Source: UBA2336 sp031395485 (GTDB taxonomy: Bacteria > Bacteroidota > Bacteroidia > Cytophagales > Cyclobacteriaceae). Taken from it: a DNA stretch of 64,000 nucleotides. Position numbers and translations under genes: made by a program. The notes beneath the pieces are model-generated. The model worked only from the letters and a program-made list of their open reading frames with translations. It was not told the origin of the DNA and ran no database searches. Location: assembly GCA_031395485.1 (NCBI GenBank), contig JANNUS010000010.1:310001-374000 (forward strand), given 5' to 3'. Below, piece by piece: positions 36,793 to 44,923 of the stretch; the stretch's first letter is position 1; the number at the start of each line of letters is the position of its first letter.

Positions 36793-39387
36793 GTGATACG
36801 GAATATTTTAATAATCATCCTTTTTGTCGCCCCCCCCCAGATGCTTTTTTCTCAACAGCGTTCTTTTCAGGACTCTGTTAAGAGCAAACTTGCCCCGTCT
36901 CTAAAAATGAGAAAATTGGAATCGGGTGTCAGGGTGCTAGTAAATAATAAACTAGCATTTAATGAGTGGATTGGAACACATTTTCCGGATATGAAGATTG
37001 AAGAGCAGTTAGCCAATGTGTATTCCATTCCGACTCTTGGAAAAGGAGAAATAGAAGCCCTCGAAAAATTACCTTCGGTAATTTTTATTGATAGAGATAA
37101 CCGCGTTCCAAAAGAGGAGCAAACACTTTCGGGGTTTAATTTTGCATTGAACAAAATTTCAGCCGTTCATGCAAAATATTCAACTCTTGCTGGAGAAAAC
37201 TTGGTTTTGTCCATTAAAGAAAAACCTTTCGATATACAGGATATTGATTTTAGAAACCGTGTCGTGTTTAACGATCAGTTTGATGAGCCTTCTACACAGC
37301 ATGCCACAGTAATGGCAACTATAGCTGCAGGAGCAGGAAATTCTGACCCCGTAAGTAGAGGGGTAGCCCCTTCTTCTGGTATTACCACTTCAGATTTTTT
37401 ACAATTACTTCCAGATGATGGAAATGTACTTACTTCGCTCAATGTAAGTGTGCAAAATCATTCATATGGTGTTGGAGTTGAAAATTATTATGGCATAGAA
37501 TCTTTCGAGTATGACAAGCATTGCAGAGATTTTCAAACAATGGTTCACGTTTTTTCATCTGGTAACGATGGAGATAAGGCAGACATAATAGGTGTATATG
37601 CGGGAATATCTGGCTTTGCCAATCTTACGGGGCAGTTTAAGGTTTCAAAAAATACAATAAGTGTTGGCTCCACAGATAAATTTGGGAATGTTGTTGCACG
37701 AAGTTCGCGTGGGCCAGCGAATGATGGCAGGGTTAAGCCAGAGCTTGCAGCATTTGGTGATGGCGGTTCATCTGAATCAGCGGCTCTTGTAACAGGGGTT
37801 GCTGCTCTTATTCAGGAAGCTTATAAAAACAAGAATGGTGTTTTACCGCCATCCACTTTAGTAAAGGCTTTACTGATTAACGCTGCAGATGATGCAGGAA
37901 GGCCAGAGGTTGATTACGAGTATGGTTTCGGAAACCTGGATGCGCTTGGTGCTGTAAGAACAATTGAAAATGAGTTTTTTTACAATAGTAACTGTATGCA
38001 AAACCAAGTTGTTGCATTTTCATTTTCTCTTCCTGAAGATGTCAAAAACCTGAAGATCACATTAGTCTGGAATGACCCTCCGGGTATTGTCAATGCGAGC
38101 AAGGCACTTGTAAATGATCTGGATCTAGAATTAAAAGAAATTTCGACTTCCCTTACCTGGAAACCATGGGTGTTGAGCAGTTATCCCCATCGCGATTCTT
38201 TGAGCTCCCTTGCTAAAAGAAAACAGGATCATACTAATAACGTTGAGCAGATCACACTGGCCTCGGCTACAGCTGGAAATTATGAAATTCAGGTTCGCGG
38301 TTTCACCGTCAACTCAATACAGGATTTTAGTCTTGCGTACGAATGGGATCGTGCTTTTGAATGGACATTTCCTGTAAGAACTCACGTAATTAATCCATCA
38401 GAAAATGCGATTGTTCGATGGCAGGGTCAGTCACCGTCTACCACCGGAGACTTATATTTAAAATTTACTGAAGACCCTAACTCGAAATTAATAGCAAACG
38501 GTATCACGCTTGCCAACCAGTTTTATGCATGGCTACCACCCGATACCATAGCCCTTGCTCAATTGCGCATGGTGATTGGAGCAAGCGAATTCGTTTCGGA
38601 TACTTTTTCTATTTCAAAACCAATAGATATTCAAGTAGGCTTTAATTGTGATGATGAAGTTATGATTTTTTGGGAACCAGTGGAGGGTAATCCATCCTTT
38701 GTAGTTTCAAGACTTGGGCAAAAATTCATGGAGCCTTTTGTTATCGCTACAGATACGTTGGTCGTGGTAAACAAATCAGTGTTCAGTTCAGAGTATGTAA
38801 ATATTTCTTCCATGTTTGGCAAAAACATATTGGGGCGGAGTGCTACCATTAACTTTGCCAATCAGGGCGTTGGGTGTTATGTTCGATCATTTTTACCAAG
38901 GGAGGTTCTTACTTCAACTGCAGTGTTTGACCTTTCGATTGGAACCAACTACCGGGTTCAATCCATTGAGTTTCAGAAAATGGTAAGCGGTTTGTTTGCA
39001 ACACTTCAAACCATAAATCCGGAGGGAAGTCTTGATTACATTTTTGAAGATAATCTGTTGGCAGAAGGGAGTAACGTGTATCGAGTAAAAATCAATGCGG
39101 TTGATCGGACGGCCTTCAGCCTGGAGGAAGTGATCTTCAATCCAGGCGCAGATGTCTTTGTTTTTCCCAACCCTGTTAAATCGGGTGATGAACTTTTTGT
39201 TGTGGGGAAAAACGACTCACCCCTACAGATGAGAATTTACAACTCCTCAGGTGGTAAAATTTTTGATACTGTATTAACCGGAGTGGTTAAGACCTTTCAA
39301 ACACACGGGTTTCAACCGGGTATTTATTTTTTGCAATTCACCTCCGAGGATGGAGGTCACTATTCCAAAAAAATATTTATTCAATAA
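36793..39387 (+). CDS. Subtilase-like (S8) secreted protein with T9SS C-terminal domain
   Basis: An 864-residue protein starting with GTG at 36793: signal peptide MIRNILIIILFVAPPQMLFSQ, a propeptide-like region to about 115, then an S8 domain. His170 (STQHATVMATIAAG), oxyanion Asn258 (FSSGND) and Ser327 (GGSSESAALVTG) are in place. The usual catalytic Asp (IDTG) appears as Ile-Lys142-Glu143, so activity is doubtful. A jelly-roll domain follows (SFSLPEDVKNLKITLVWNDPP). The last 75 residues are a T9SS sorting domain (VFVFPNPVKSGDELFV to YSKKIFIQ). A run of nine C lies in codons 13-16 of the signal peptide. The only upstream ATG (36779) opens a 5-codon frame ending at the GTG. Confidence 0.88.
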   Translation: MIRNILIIILFVAPPQMLFSQQRSFQDSVKSKLAPSLKMRKLESGVRVLVNNKLAFNEWIGTHFPDMKIEEQLANVYSIPTLGKGEIEALEKLPSVIFIDRDNRVPKEEQTLSGFNFALNKISAVHAKYSTLAGENLVLSIKEKPFDIQDIDFRNRVVFNDQFDEPSTQHATVMATIAAGAGNSDPVSRGVAPSSGITTSDFLQLLPDDGNVLTSLNVSVQNHSYGVGVENYYGIESFEYDKHCRDFQTMVHVFSSGNDGDKADIIGVYAGISGFANLTGQFKVSKNTISVGSTDKFGNVVARSSRGPANDGRVKPELAAFGDGGSSESAALVTGVAALIQEAYKNKNGVLPPSTLVKALLINAADDAGRPEVDYEYGFGNLDALGAVRTIENEFFYNSNCMQNQVVAFSFSLPEDVKNLKITLVWNDPPGIVNASKALVNDLDLELKEISTSLTWKPWVLSSYPHRDSLSSLAKRKQDHTNNVEQITLASATAGNYEIQVRGFTVNSIQDFSLAYEWDRAFEWTFPVRTHVINPSENAIVRWQGQSPSTTGDLYLKFTEDPNSKLIANGITLANQFYAWLPPDTIALAQLRMVIGASEFVSDTFSISKPIDIQVGFNCDDEVMIFWEPVEGNPSFVVSRLGQKFMEPFVIATDTLVVVNKSVFSSEYVNISSMFGKNILGRSATINFANQGVGCYVRSFLPREVLTSTAVFDLSIGTNYRVQSIEFQKMVSGLFATLQTINPEGSLDYIFEDNLLAEGSNVYRVKINAVDRTAFSLEEVIFNPGADVFVFPNPVKSGDELFVVGKNDSPLQMRIYNSSGGKIFDTVLTGVVKTFQTHGFQPGIYFLQFTSEDGGHYSKKIFIQ
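36830..36838 (+). repeat. C9 homopolymer tract inside the signal-peptide coding region
   Basis: Nine consecutive C residues within codons 13-16 (Ala-Pro-Pro-Gln) of the T9SS subtilase-like gene. Slippage by one base would shift the frame right after the signal peptide core. Tracts of this kind are classic phase-variation switches, but in this gene this is only a possibility. Confidence 0.8.
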
Positions 39388-39421
39388 AAAAATCCTGCCC
39401 CACAGGGAGACAGGATTTTTT
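39386..39421. terminator. Bidirectional rho-independent terminator
   Basis: Outer stem AAAAAATCCTG / CAGGATTTTTT with a 13-base internal segment, between the convergent subtilase-like gene (ends 39387) and the metallopeptidase gene (ends 39439). A-run on one side and T-run on the other let it work in both directions. Confidence 0.88.
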
Positions 39422-39438
39422 CATTTTACTAAAAGATA

Positions 39439-40245
39439 TTAATACAAGTAGTCGAGTGCTACACGATCATTGGAATTAAATGTGCGGTTACTTCCATTAG
39501 AACAAGCCAGCATCCAAGAGTTAGCTTCAGGTCCAGTTGGTGTGCCCGGGATGTGGATAGCGCCAATATTACTTGCGCCTTCGTTTCCAGCACCAGCAGC
39601 ACCGCAGCTATACGCACGATCCATATAATCGGTATGGCGAAAGCCAATGCAATGGCCTACCTCATGTTGAATTACAGAGGCGATATAAAGTAAATCTGGA
39701 TTTGTTCCATAGGCCTGAGGATGCGTGTTCATTTTAATCTGGCGATAAGGACTTCCGTTTTTAGTTGGGAAACCAGCAGAGCCAAGTGTAATAAATCCAC
39801 CACTTGGAGCCTGATAGAATCCAGTAATATCGATATCACCACGGGCGCTAACACGTTGAAATGTCAAGCCGAGGTTAAGGGCATTATAGCGTGCGATAGT
39901 TTCATCCGCACCGTCACTAAATACCTGAGGCAGATTAGAAACTGAAACTTTAACTACCCTTGGGAGACTTTTTACAAGGTTAGTCGTTCGGTACTGCTCT
40001 ACATTGGCAATTCTTAATGTTGGAGAATCGGAAATCTCATCGAGATTAGACCGCTCTAGGAAGATATCTCCTTCAACAATATAACCACCATCAAAATTTC
40101 GAACATTTTGTGTACTGAAACCGAGCTTAGCTATTTTATCCAAATCGCTTTGAGGAATTGGATTTTTTGAAACATTCTCTGTTTCGCAAGAGATCATAAC
40201 TACCACACATATGATAGTTAGAACTGATAGAACTTTCTTTAGCAT
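39439..40245 (-). CDS. HEIGH-type zinc metallopeptidase lipoprotein
   Basis: A 268-residue lipoprotein: MLKKVLSVLTIICVVVMISC with lipobox Cys20. The zinc site is HEVGHCIGFRH (His194, His198, His204, catalytic Glu195), the extended HExxHxxGxxH motif of metzincin-like enzymes. The surrounding sequence fits the Bacteroidota dual-action HEIGH metallopeptidase family (M57-like). It acts at the cell surface or in the periplasm; substrate unknown. It shares a bidirectional terminator with the subtilase-like gene. Confidence 0.88.
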   Translation of the reverse strand: MLKKVLSVLTIICVVVMISCETENVSKNPIPQSDLDKIAKLGFSTQNVRNFDGGYIVEGDIFLERSNLDEISDSPTLRIANVEQYRTTNLVKSLPRVVKVSVSNLPQVFSDGADETIARYNALNLGLTFQRVSARGDIDITGFYQAPSGGFITLGSAGFPTKNGSPYRQIKMNTHPQAYGTNPDLLYIASVIQHEVGHCIGFRHTDYMDRAYSCGAAGAGNEGASNIGAIHIPGTPTGPEANSWMLACSNGSNRTFNSNDRVALDYLY

Positions 40246-40341
40246 AAATTTTTAATAGGGTTTAGGTTAGACGAAGATAAAAATAGTGGTTTATGCCAAA
40301 TAAAATAGCATAATACTGTTAGGTTATAGATGAAAATTTTG

Positions 40342-40390
40342 GTTAAAGACCAAACCCACCAAACTACCTTTGGTTTCAGTAGTCTTTAAC
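40342..40390. other. Intergenic nested hairpin
   Basis: Outer 9-bp perfect arms GTTAAAGAC (40342-40350) and GTCTTTAAC (40382-40390), and an inner 5-bp stem CCAAA/TTTGG (40359-40363 and 40369-40373), with a symmetric 8/8 internal loop. It lies 60 bases beyond the stop of the gene at 40450-40893 and about 100 bases upstream of the metallopeptidase start. A weak A/T run follows on the minus strand. It may be a terminator or a processed RNA structure. Confidence 0.5.
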
Positions 40391-40449
40391 GGCATTTTAA
40401 TTACTGATAATGAATTTGAAGCTAGCTTCCTGTTCAAGCAGAAATACTA

Positions 40450-40893
40450 TTAAAGTTGTCTACTGGCGTTTTCCATCTCCTCATCTTCCTCGTTGTGAGA
40501 GAAATAATCAATCCCGAATATTTCACCCGAGTACTCTTTAAAATGAAGCGTGTCGCCAACGTGTTTTTGTTCGTAATGATTATTGTGGCAATTCACCTTT
40601 AGGATTTGGTCATTCTCAATTTTTACGAAAGCAATCCATTGTTCATGCCTTTCGGTTGTAACAATATAGTCGTACGATTTGTACTTCATGTATGGCAATA
40701 TATTTTGACCCGTTGTACCTTCTTTCGGCACGTATACTTTATCTACAATAATGCCTTGTAAAATCAGTGGTTTTGAAAATAATACATCGTAAACGATTAG
40801 CCCGATAGCTATAGCAATACCAAAAATGGTTATAAATTTAATTGCGGTTTGTACGATAGGCGGAATACTAAATCTCATGTTTTGGTTGGTCAA
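40450..40893 (-). CDS. Single-pass membrane protein of unknown function
   Basis: A 147-residue protein with one transmembrane helix (FITIFGIAIAIGLIVYDVLF, about residues 19-38) and a C-terminal soluble part with alternating hydrophobic and charged residues, probably a small beta-domain. The last 15 residues are acidic (NEEDEEMENASRQL). No known family was recognised. It is transcribed alone. Confidence 0.7.
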   Translation of the reverse strand: MTNQNMRFSIPPIVQTAIKFITIFGIAIAIGLIVYDVLFSKPLILQGIIVDKVYVPKEGTTGQNILPYMKYKSYDYIVTTERHEQWIAFVKIENDQILKVNCHNNHYEQKHVGDTLHFKEYSGEIFGIDYFSHNEEDEEMENASRQL

Positions 40894-41070
40894 GATATTT
40901 GATGAAGATAGATATTTTATGGATAGGCATCAGCATGATGAAGTAACCTTGCTTCGTTCTAAAGTTCATCTGGAATGCTCAACATTTGATCGTGCAAAAA
41001 ATACACTTCAGAAACACTAATTTTACGAACCCCTAAAAACCCCTGATGTTTGAGCAAAAAATATAACAAA

Positions 41071-41490
41071 ATGAAAAAATTAAGTATTTCTTCTCTTTTG
41101 ATGATAGGCCTGTTAGCCACATCAAGTCTGTTTGCTCAACGTAAACTGGAGGTGACAATTAAAAACATCAAGGAAGCTAAGGGCACTATTCGGGTAGCAT
41201 TGTTTAACAATGAGAAAGATTTTCTGGAGAATTTGCTGCAAGGAAAAATTGTGAAGGCATCTGTAAACGAGGCAAAGGTTGTTTTTGAAAACCTGAAACC
41301 AGGAGACTATGCTGTAAGTGTATTTCATGATGAAAATGAAAACGAAAAACTAGATACTGGTTTTATGGGAATACCAAATGAACCGTATGGTTTTTCAAAT
41401 GATGCCATGGGAACTTTTGGTCCGCCTTCTTTTGAAAAGGCAAAGGTGAGGCTTGATTCAGATAAAGTTTCGGTTATCAACCTGCACTAA
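41071..41490 (+). CDS. DUF2141 family exported protein
   Basis: The start is placed at ATG 41071 (MKKLSISSLLMIGLLATSSLFAQ, 139 residues), since the upstream seven codons begin with TTG and spoil the signal peptide. The mature part shows the DUF2141 pattern: LEVTIKNIKEAKGTIRVALFN, LKPGDYAVSVFHDENENEKLDTGFMGIPNEPYGFSND and an acidic EF-like segment that may bind calcium. Function unknown. Its stop is one base from the convergent cytochrome c stop. Confidence 0.9.
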   Translation: MKKLSISSLLMIGLLATSSLFAQRKLEVTIKNIKEAKGTIRVALFNNEKDFLENLLQGKIVKASVNEAKVVFENLKPGDYAVSVFHDENENEKLDTGFMGIPNEPYGFSNDAMGTFGPPSFEKAKVRLDSDKVSVINLH

Positions 41491-41491
41491 C

Positions 41492-41938
41492 TTAATTGCA
41501 TCGACTGATGATTTTGGTTGCCTCCTTTACGTCAATCAGGCCGTGCGTATGTTCCCATGAGTTATAAATGTAGGTGGCAATCTCTGCGATTTCAATATCT
41601 GTCAGCGATTGTACACCGGGCATGGGTTGAACGTAACTTTTACCATTCACTATAATTTCACCTTCAATGCCATGCTTCATGAGGCAAAGTACCTCCTCAA
41701 AATTATTCTTCATGAAGTCTGATGTATGAAGCGGAGGATACACTAATCCAAGGCCAGTACCAGTAGGTTGATGACAGTTACTACAATGTTTTAGATACAA
41801 CTGTTCACCATGAATAAAGTACTGCTGAAATTTGATGTCAGATTCAGAATTTTTTGAATTAGAGCAACTGAACATAAAAAATAGAGCCAGTAGGCTTGAG
41901 GCTTGAAGCCTGAAGCTTGAAGCTAATTTACTTGACAT
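41492..41938 (-). CDS. c-type cytochrome lipoprotein
   Basis: A 148-residue mono-haem cytochrome: CSNCH (LKHCSNCHQPTGTGLG) binds haem, and a C-terminal PMPGVQSLTDIEIAEIATYIYN supplies the axial Met region. The signal peptide ends in a lipobox (FFMFSC). It overlaps the SCO gene by 11 bases. The signal peptide is encoded by four degenerate 7-bp repeats, giving the 7-residue periodic LASSFRLQASSLLA. It probably works with the SCO protein in electron transfer or in copper/haem oxidase maturation. Confidence 0.92.
   Translation of the reverse strand: MSSKLASSFRLQASSLLALFFMFSCSNSKNSESDIKFQQYFIHGEQLYLKHCSNCHQPTGTGLGLVYPPLHTSDFMKNNFEEVLCLMKHGIEGEIIVNGKSYVQPMPGVQSLTDIEIAEIATYIYNSWEHTHGLIDVKEATKIISRCN
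41893..41924. repeat. 7-bp tandem repeat (RGCYTGA) within the cytochrome signal peptide
   Basis: Units GGCTTGA, GGCTTGA, AGCCTGA, AGCTTGA and a partial AGCTAA. They lie in frame in the first 16 codons of the cytochrome c gene, so the repeat encodes most of its signal peptide. Confidence 0.85.
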
Positions 41939-42596
41939 ATCCTTTTCTTAATCTTCTGATATCAGCAATCAACCGATTTACATCTTCCTCAACAGTTCCA
42001 TCATATTTTCCGCGAATCCTTCTCTCTTTATCGATTAGCAAAAATGCACCACTGTGAATAAATCCATCAGGTTCGGTTTTATCTTCCATGGCTGTGGCGA
42101 AGTAACTGGTTTGTGCTATATTATAAATAGAGTCTTTCGCACCGGTTATAAAGTGCCATTTATCACTTTTTACCCCCAGTCTGTTGGCAAAATCGTGAAG
42201 CAACTCAACCGTATCATATTCCGGGTCAATTGTGTGTGATAAAATAAGAACGTCAGGAGCGTTTTGAACGGAGTCGTAAACGCGAAGCATCTGCGTTTTC
42301 ATGATAGGGCAAATTATTCGGCACGATGTAAAAAAGAAATCAGCCACATAAATTTTATCCTGAAATGTTGCATTCGTTACCAGCGTACTATCCTGATCAA
42401 TAAAACTGAAGTCAGCAATGGTATGGTAAAGTGTATCGGTTACTTCTTTGCCATCAACATCTCTCGAAATAGCTTCACGCTCACCAAATATTGGAAGTGG
42501 TTTTTCGGGTATAGAACTACACCCTATTATGCAAAGACCGAAAGCAAGAACGGATAATTGATAATTGATAATTGATAATTTAAGTTTATGAATCAT
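41928..42596 (-). CDS. SCO1/SenC/PrrC family protein
   Basis: A 222-residue thioredoxin-like copper chaperone or thiol-disulfide oxidoreductase, usually acting in CuA assembly of cytochrome c oxidase. The metal site CxxxC is in FTSCRIICPIMK, and the distal His is in GFIHSGAFLLIDKERRIRG. The signal peptide (KLSIINYQLSVLAFGLCIIGCSS) ends in a lipobox and is partly encoded by GATAATT repeats. The start ATG overlaps the MOSC stop (ATGA), and the 3' end overlaps the cytochrome start by 11 bases, so all three are coupled. Confidence 0.94.
   Translation of the reverse strand: MIHKLKLSIINYQLSVLAFGLCIIGCSSIPEKPLPIFGEREAISRDVDGKEVTDTLYHTIADFSFIDQDSTLVTNATFQDKIYVADFFFTSCRIICPIMKTQMLRVYDSVQNAPDVLILSHTIDPEYDTVELLHDFANRLGVKSDKWHFITGAKDSIYNIAQTSYFATAMEDKTEPDGFIHSGAFLLIDKERRIRGKYDGTVEEDVNRLIADIRRLRKGYVK
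42553..42580. repeat. 7-bp tandem repeat (GATAATT, four exact copies) within the SCO signal peptide
   Basis: Four perfect copies of GATAATT (28 bases). They encode LSIINYQLS in the signal peptide of the SCO gene on the minus strand. Four units are not a multiple of three bases, so gain or loss of one unit would shift the frame. Confidence 0.92.
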
Positions 42597-43405
42597 GATC
42601 TTGATTGAATAGTTATAAGGTCTCCATCACTTACTAAGTGATGATCGATAGCCAACAGATTTTGACCGAATAGAATTTTATTTTCTCTTTTTCGGTAGGT
42701 AGCCAATGTTCGTAATGGCTCATCACCTTTTTCAGCTGTATCCTGATTAACCGTTGTTAACACACATCGACTGCAAGGTTTAACGCCAATAAAGCGATTA
42801 TGACCAATCGAAAAATTTCGCCAGGTATCTTCTTCGTTTGGCTCTCCACCTGTAAAAACAAAATTTGGCCGGAACCGATTCATGGGTAAAGACTTTGCAA
42901 GTTTTGAATTAAGTAGGTTCAGCGATTGCTGACCAATAATCAGAAAGGGATATGCATCAGCCAAGCTTACCTGCTCGTTATTAACTTTATAATAGGGGTC
43001 TACATTTCTTGGATTTTCTTCCGGGAAATGAACGAGCCTGCACTTCACCCCTAATTTTTCTGAAAACCATGTGCTTATTTCTTTGTTTACTTCAAACGTA
43101 TCAACAGTGTCATTCCAGATTTTGACATTTTCAGTTGCACCAATAAATGAAGTCCGAATTGAAATTCTATGTTCAGCCGACTTTGGCGTGTAAAAGATTA
43201 CCAACTCATCATTTTCAATGCTTAGTTTAAAGAGTGCTAATGTTGGAGTTGACCGCTGCGTCATAAACATTCCATTTGAATCTACCAGCATCCAACGCCT
43301 GTCAAGTTCAAGTCCTTTCTCCAAAACCTTGGCTTGTTTCAACCGTATCCCACCTAAAGATTTTATCGGATAAATCCAGATTTCACTTAACCTTAATTCA
43401 CGCAT
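42593..43405 (-). CDS. MOSC domain protein (mARC-like molybdenum-cofactor protein)
   Basis: A 270-residue protein with an N-terminal beta-barrel MOSC_N domain (IWIYPIKSLGGIRLKQAKV and DRRWMLVDSNGMFMTQRS) and a MOSC domain with the cysteine motif VKPCSRC that would ligate molybdenum. Family members such as mARC and YcbX reduce N-hydroxylated compounds, using electrons from partners. No reductase gene adjoins. It is the first gene of the minus-strand unit with SCO and cytochrome c. It faces the Crp/Fnr gene divergently. Confidence 0.93.
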   Translation of the reverse strand: MRELRLSEIWIYPIKSLGGIRLKQAKVLEKGLELDRRWMLVDSNGMFMTQRSTPTLALFKLSIENDELVIFYTPKSAEHRISIRTSFIGATENVKIWNDTVDTFEVNKEISTWFSEKLGVKCRLVHFPEENPRNVDPYYKVNNEQVSLADAYPFLIIGQQSLNLLNSKLAKSLPMNRFRPNFVFTGGEPNEEDTWRNFSIGHNRFIGVKPCSRCVLTTVNQDTAEKGDEPLRTLATYRKRENKILFGQNLLAIDHHLVSDGDLITIQSRS

Positions 43406-43452
43406 GAACCATTGTACTTAATTTTTTTGCTAACTTCATCAATTCAACAAGT

Positions 43453-44133
43453 ATGGAAAACACCGCAGCCCTTTGGTATTTCGAAAGTGTGAATCTCTTC
43501 AATATTCTTTGTCCGCACAAGGTAAAAACTATGGGAGAAAAACATCAGTTTTTGCACGTTAAGCGCGATTCATTTATTTACTTTCCCGAAGATAAGGCTG
43601 ATTGTATCTATATGATTGCCCAAGGCAGAGTAAAAATTGGGCACTACCTCGATGATGGAAGAGAAGTAATTAGCGCGATACTCACAAACGGTGAAATATT
43701 TGGCGAACTGGCGTTGGCGGGAGAAGACACACGCAAAGATTTTGCCCAGGTTATGGATGAGAATACAACAATTTGTCCGTTAGGCCTGGCAGATCTAAAG
43801 GCGCTGATGTATGGTGATAAAGAATTAAGCTTTAAAATGTTAAAATTAGTTGGCTTGCGCCTGATGAAACTGGAGCGAAAACTTGAATCGTTGGTTTTTA
43901 AAGATGCTCGCACCCGCGTTATTGATTTTTTAAAAGATGCTGCTTCCTGGAAAGGAAAAAAAGTCGGTTTCGAAACCATGATACCTACAAAACTTACCCA
44001 TAAAGATATTGCAGCCCTTACGGGCACCTCTCGGCAAACTGTCACCACAATATTAAATGAGTTGAAGGATAAGAACCTTATTAATTTTGATAGAAAAAAA
44101 ATACTCATCCGCGATCTCGCTCAGTTAAAGTAA
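43453..44133 (+). CDS. Crp/Fnr family transcriptional regulator
   Basis: A 226-residue regulator with an N-terminal cyclic-nucleotide-type beta-barrel (KADCIYMIAQGRVKIGHYLDDGREVISAILTNGEIFGELAL) and a C-terminal winged helix-turn-helix (LTHKDIAALTGTSRQTVTTILNELKD). It lacks the N-terminal cysteine cluster of oxygen-sensing FNR. It sits between the divergent MOSC-SCO-cytochrome unit and the downstream DM13-YceI-MsrB genes, and is a natural candidate to control both. No convincing palindromic box was found upstream. Confidence 0.93.
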   Translation: MENTAALWYFESVNLFNILCPHKVKTMGEKHQFLHVKRDSFIYFPEDKADCIYMIAQGRVKIGHYLDDGREVISAILTNGEIFGELALAGEDTRKDFAQVMDENTTICPLGLADLKALMYGDKELSFKMLKLVGLRLMKLERKLESLVFKDARTRVIDFLKDAASWKGKKVGFETMIPTKLTHKDIAALTGTSRQTVTTILNELKDKNLINFDRKKILIRDLAQLK

Positions 44134-44214
44134 CAATCTCATCAAAATTGTCACCTTCGAGACAGTTCAACGTATAGCTAAAACCTATCTTGATCATTCG
44201 ATGTTAAAGCAGAT

Positions 44215-44916
44215 ATGAAAAAGGTTGTTCTTATCGGAATTTTGATTGGTTTTTTCGTAGAGGGATATACTCAAGTGCAGGAGGTGAACGTTACTTCCGC
44301 CCTCGGAAACACACAGGGCTCTTTTAGTATTTTGTTCCAACGTGACTGGCAACTATGGAAAAAAAAGAAGTTTGCGGTTGGCGTGGGAGGAAGGTTTACT
44401 TCTTACTTCGGGGCTAATCAATATTACATTACAGCACCGGCCAAGCTTACTTCTGGCAGCACAGGGCCGCTTGTGATTTTTAAAGAAAATATTGTAGCAA
44501 ATATTGACACCTTTTTGATTAAATCGCCACAGGTAAATTCACTAAATCTACTGATAAACCTAAGCTACAAGTTTAATGAGAAGTTTACGGTTGGATTTAA
44601 CATTGATGCGATTGGCTTTTCCTTCGGAGGAAATAAAAGCGGTAACTACATCAACGGGATTGTAGGGAGTAGGGAAAGTGCAAGCCCCACAATTTTTAAT
44701 ATTTTGCTAATCAGCGATAATGACAGAGGCAGTCTTAACTCTGAACTGTACGGTAAGTATTACTGGAATGAAAAGTGGGGTATTAAACTGGCCGCTCAAT
44801 TTTTGTTTACCGAGTATACAACAGAAAATGAAGTGCAACAATCTCCTGAACTCAACGATCGATTCAGAAATAAATCACTCCTACTGGCAGCGGGCATAAC
44901 ATATAAAATAAACTAA
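44215..44916 (+). CDS. Exported outer-membrane beta-barrel-like protein, function unknown
   Basis: A 233-residue protein with a signal peptide (MKKVVLIGILIGFFVEGYTQ) and alternating-hydrophobic strands such as VNSLNLLINLSYKFNEKFTVGFNIDAIGF and WGIKLAAQFLFTEYT. It ends with LLLAAGITYKIN, consistent with a small outer-membrane barrel. I do not recognise a named family. It lies 81 bases after the regulator and 7 bases before the DM13 gene. Confidence 0.8.
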   Translation: MKKVVLIGILIGFFVEGYTQVQEVNVTSALGNTQGSFSILFQRDWQLWKKKKFAVGVGGRFTSYFGANQYYITAPAKLTSGSTGPLVIFKENIVANIDTFLIKSPQVNSLNLLINLSYKFNEKFTVGFNIDAIGFSFGGNKSGNYINGIVGSRESASPTIFNILLISDNDRGSLNSELYGKYYWNEKWGIKLAAQFLFTEYTTENEVQQSPELNDRFRNKSLLLAAGITYKIN

Positions 44917-44923
44917 TTTAACG

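Noticed and set aside
36779..36796. Upstream ATG as the start of the subtilase-like gene
   Set aside because: The frame stops after five codons (TGA at 36794); only the GTG gives a signal peptide.
43406..43452. FNR-type box (TTGAT-N4-ATCAA) between the MOSC and Crp/Fnr genes
   Set aside because: No sequence with both half-sites was found there; TTGAT near 44193 lacks its partner.
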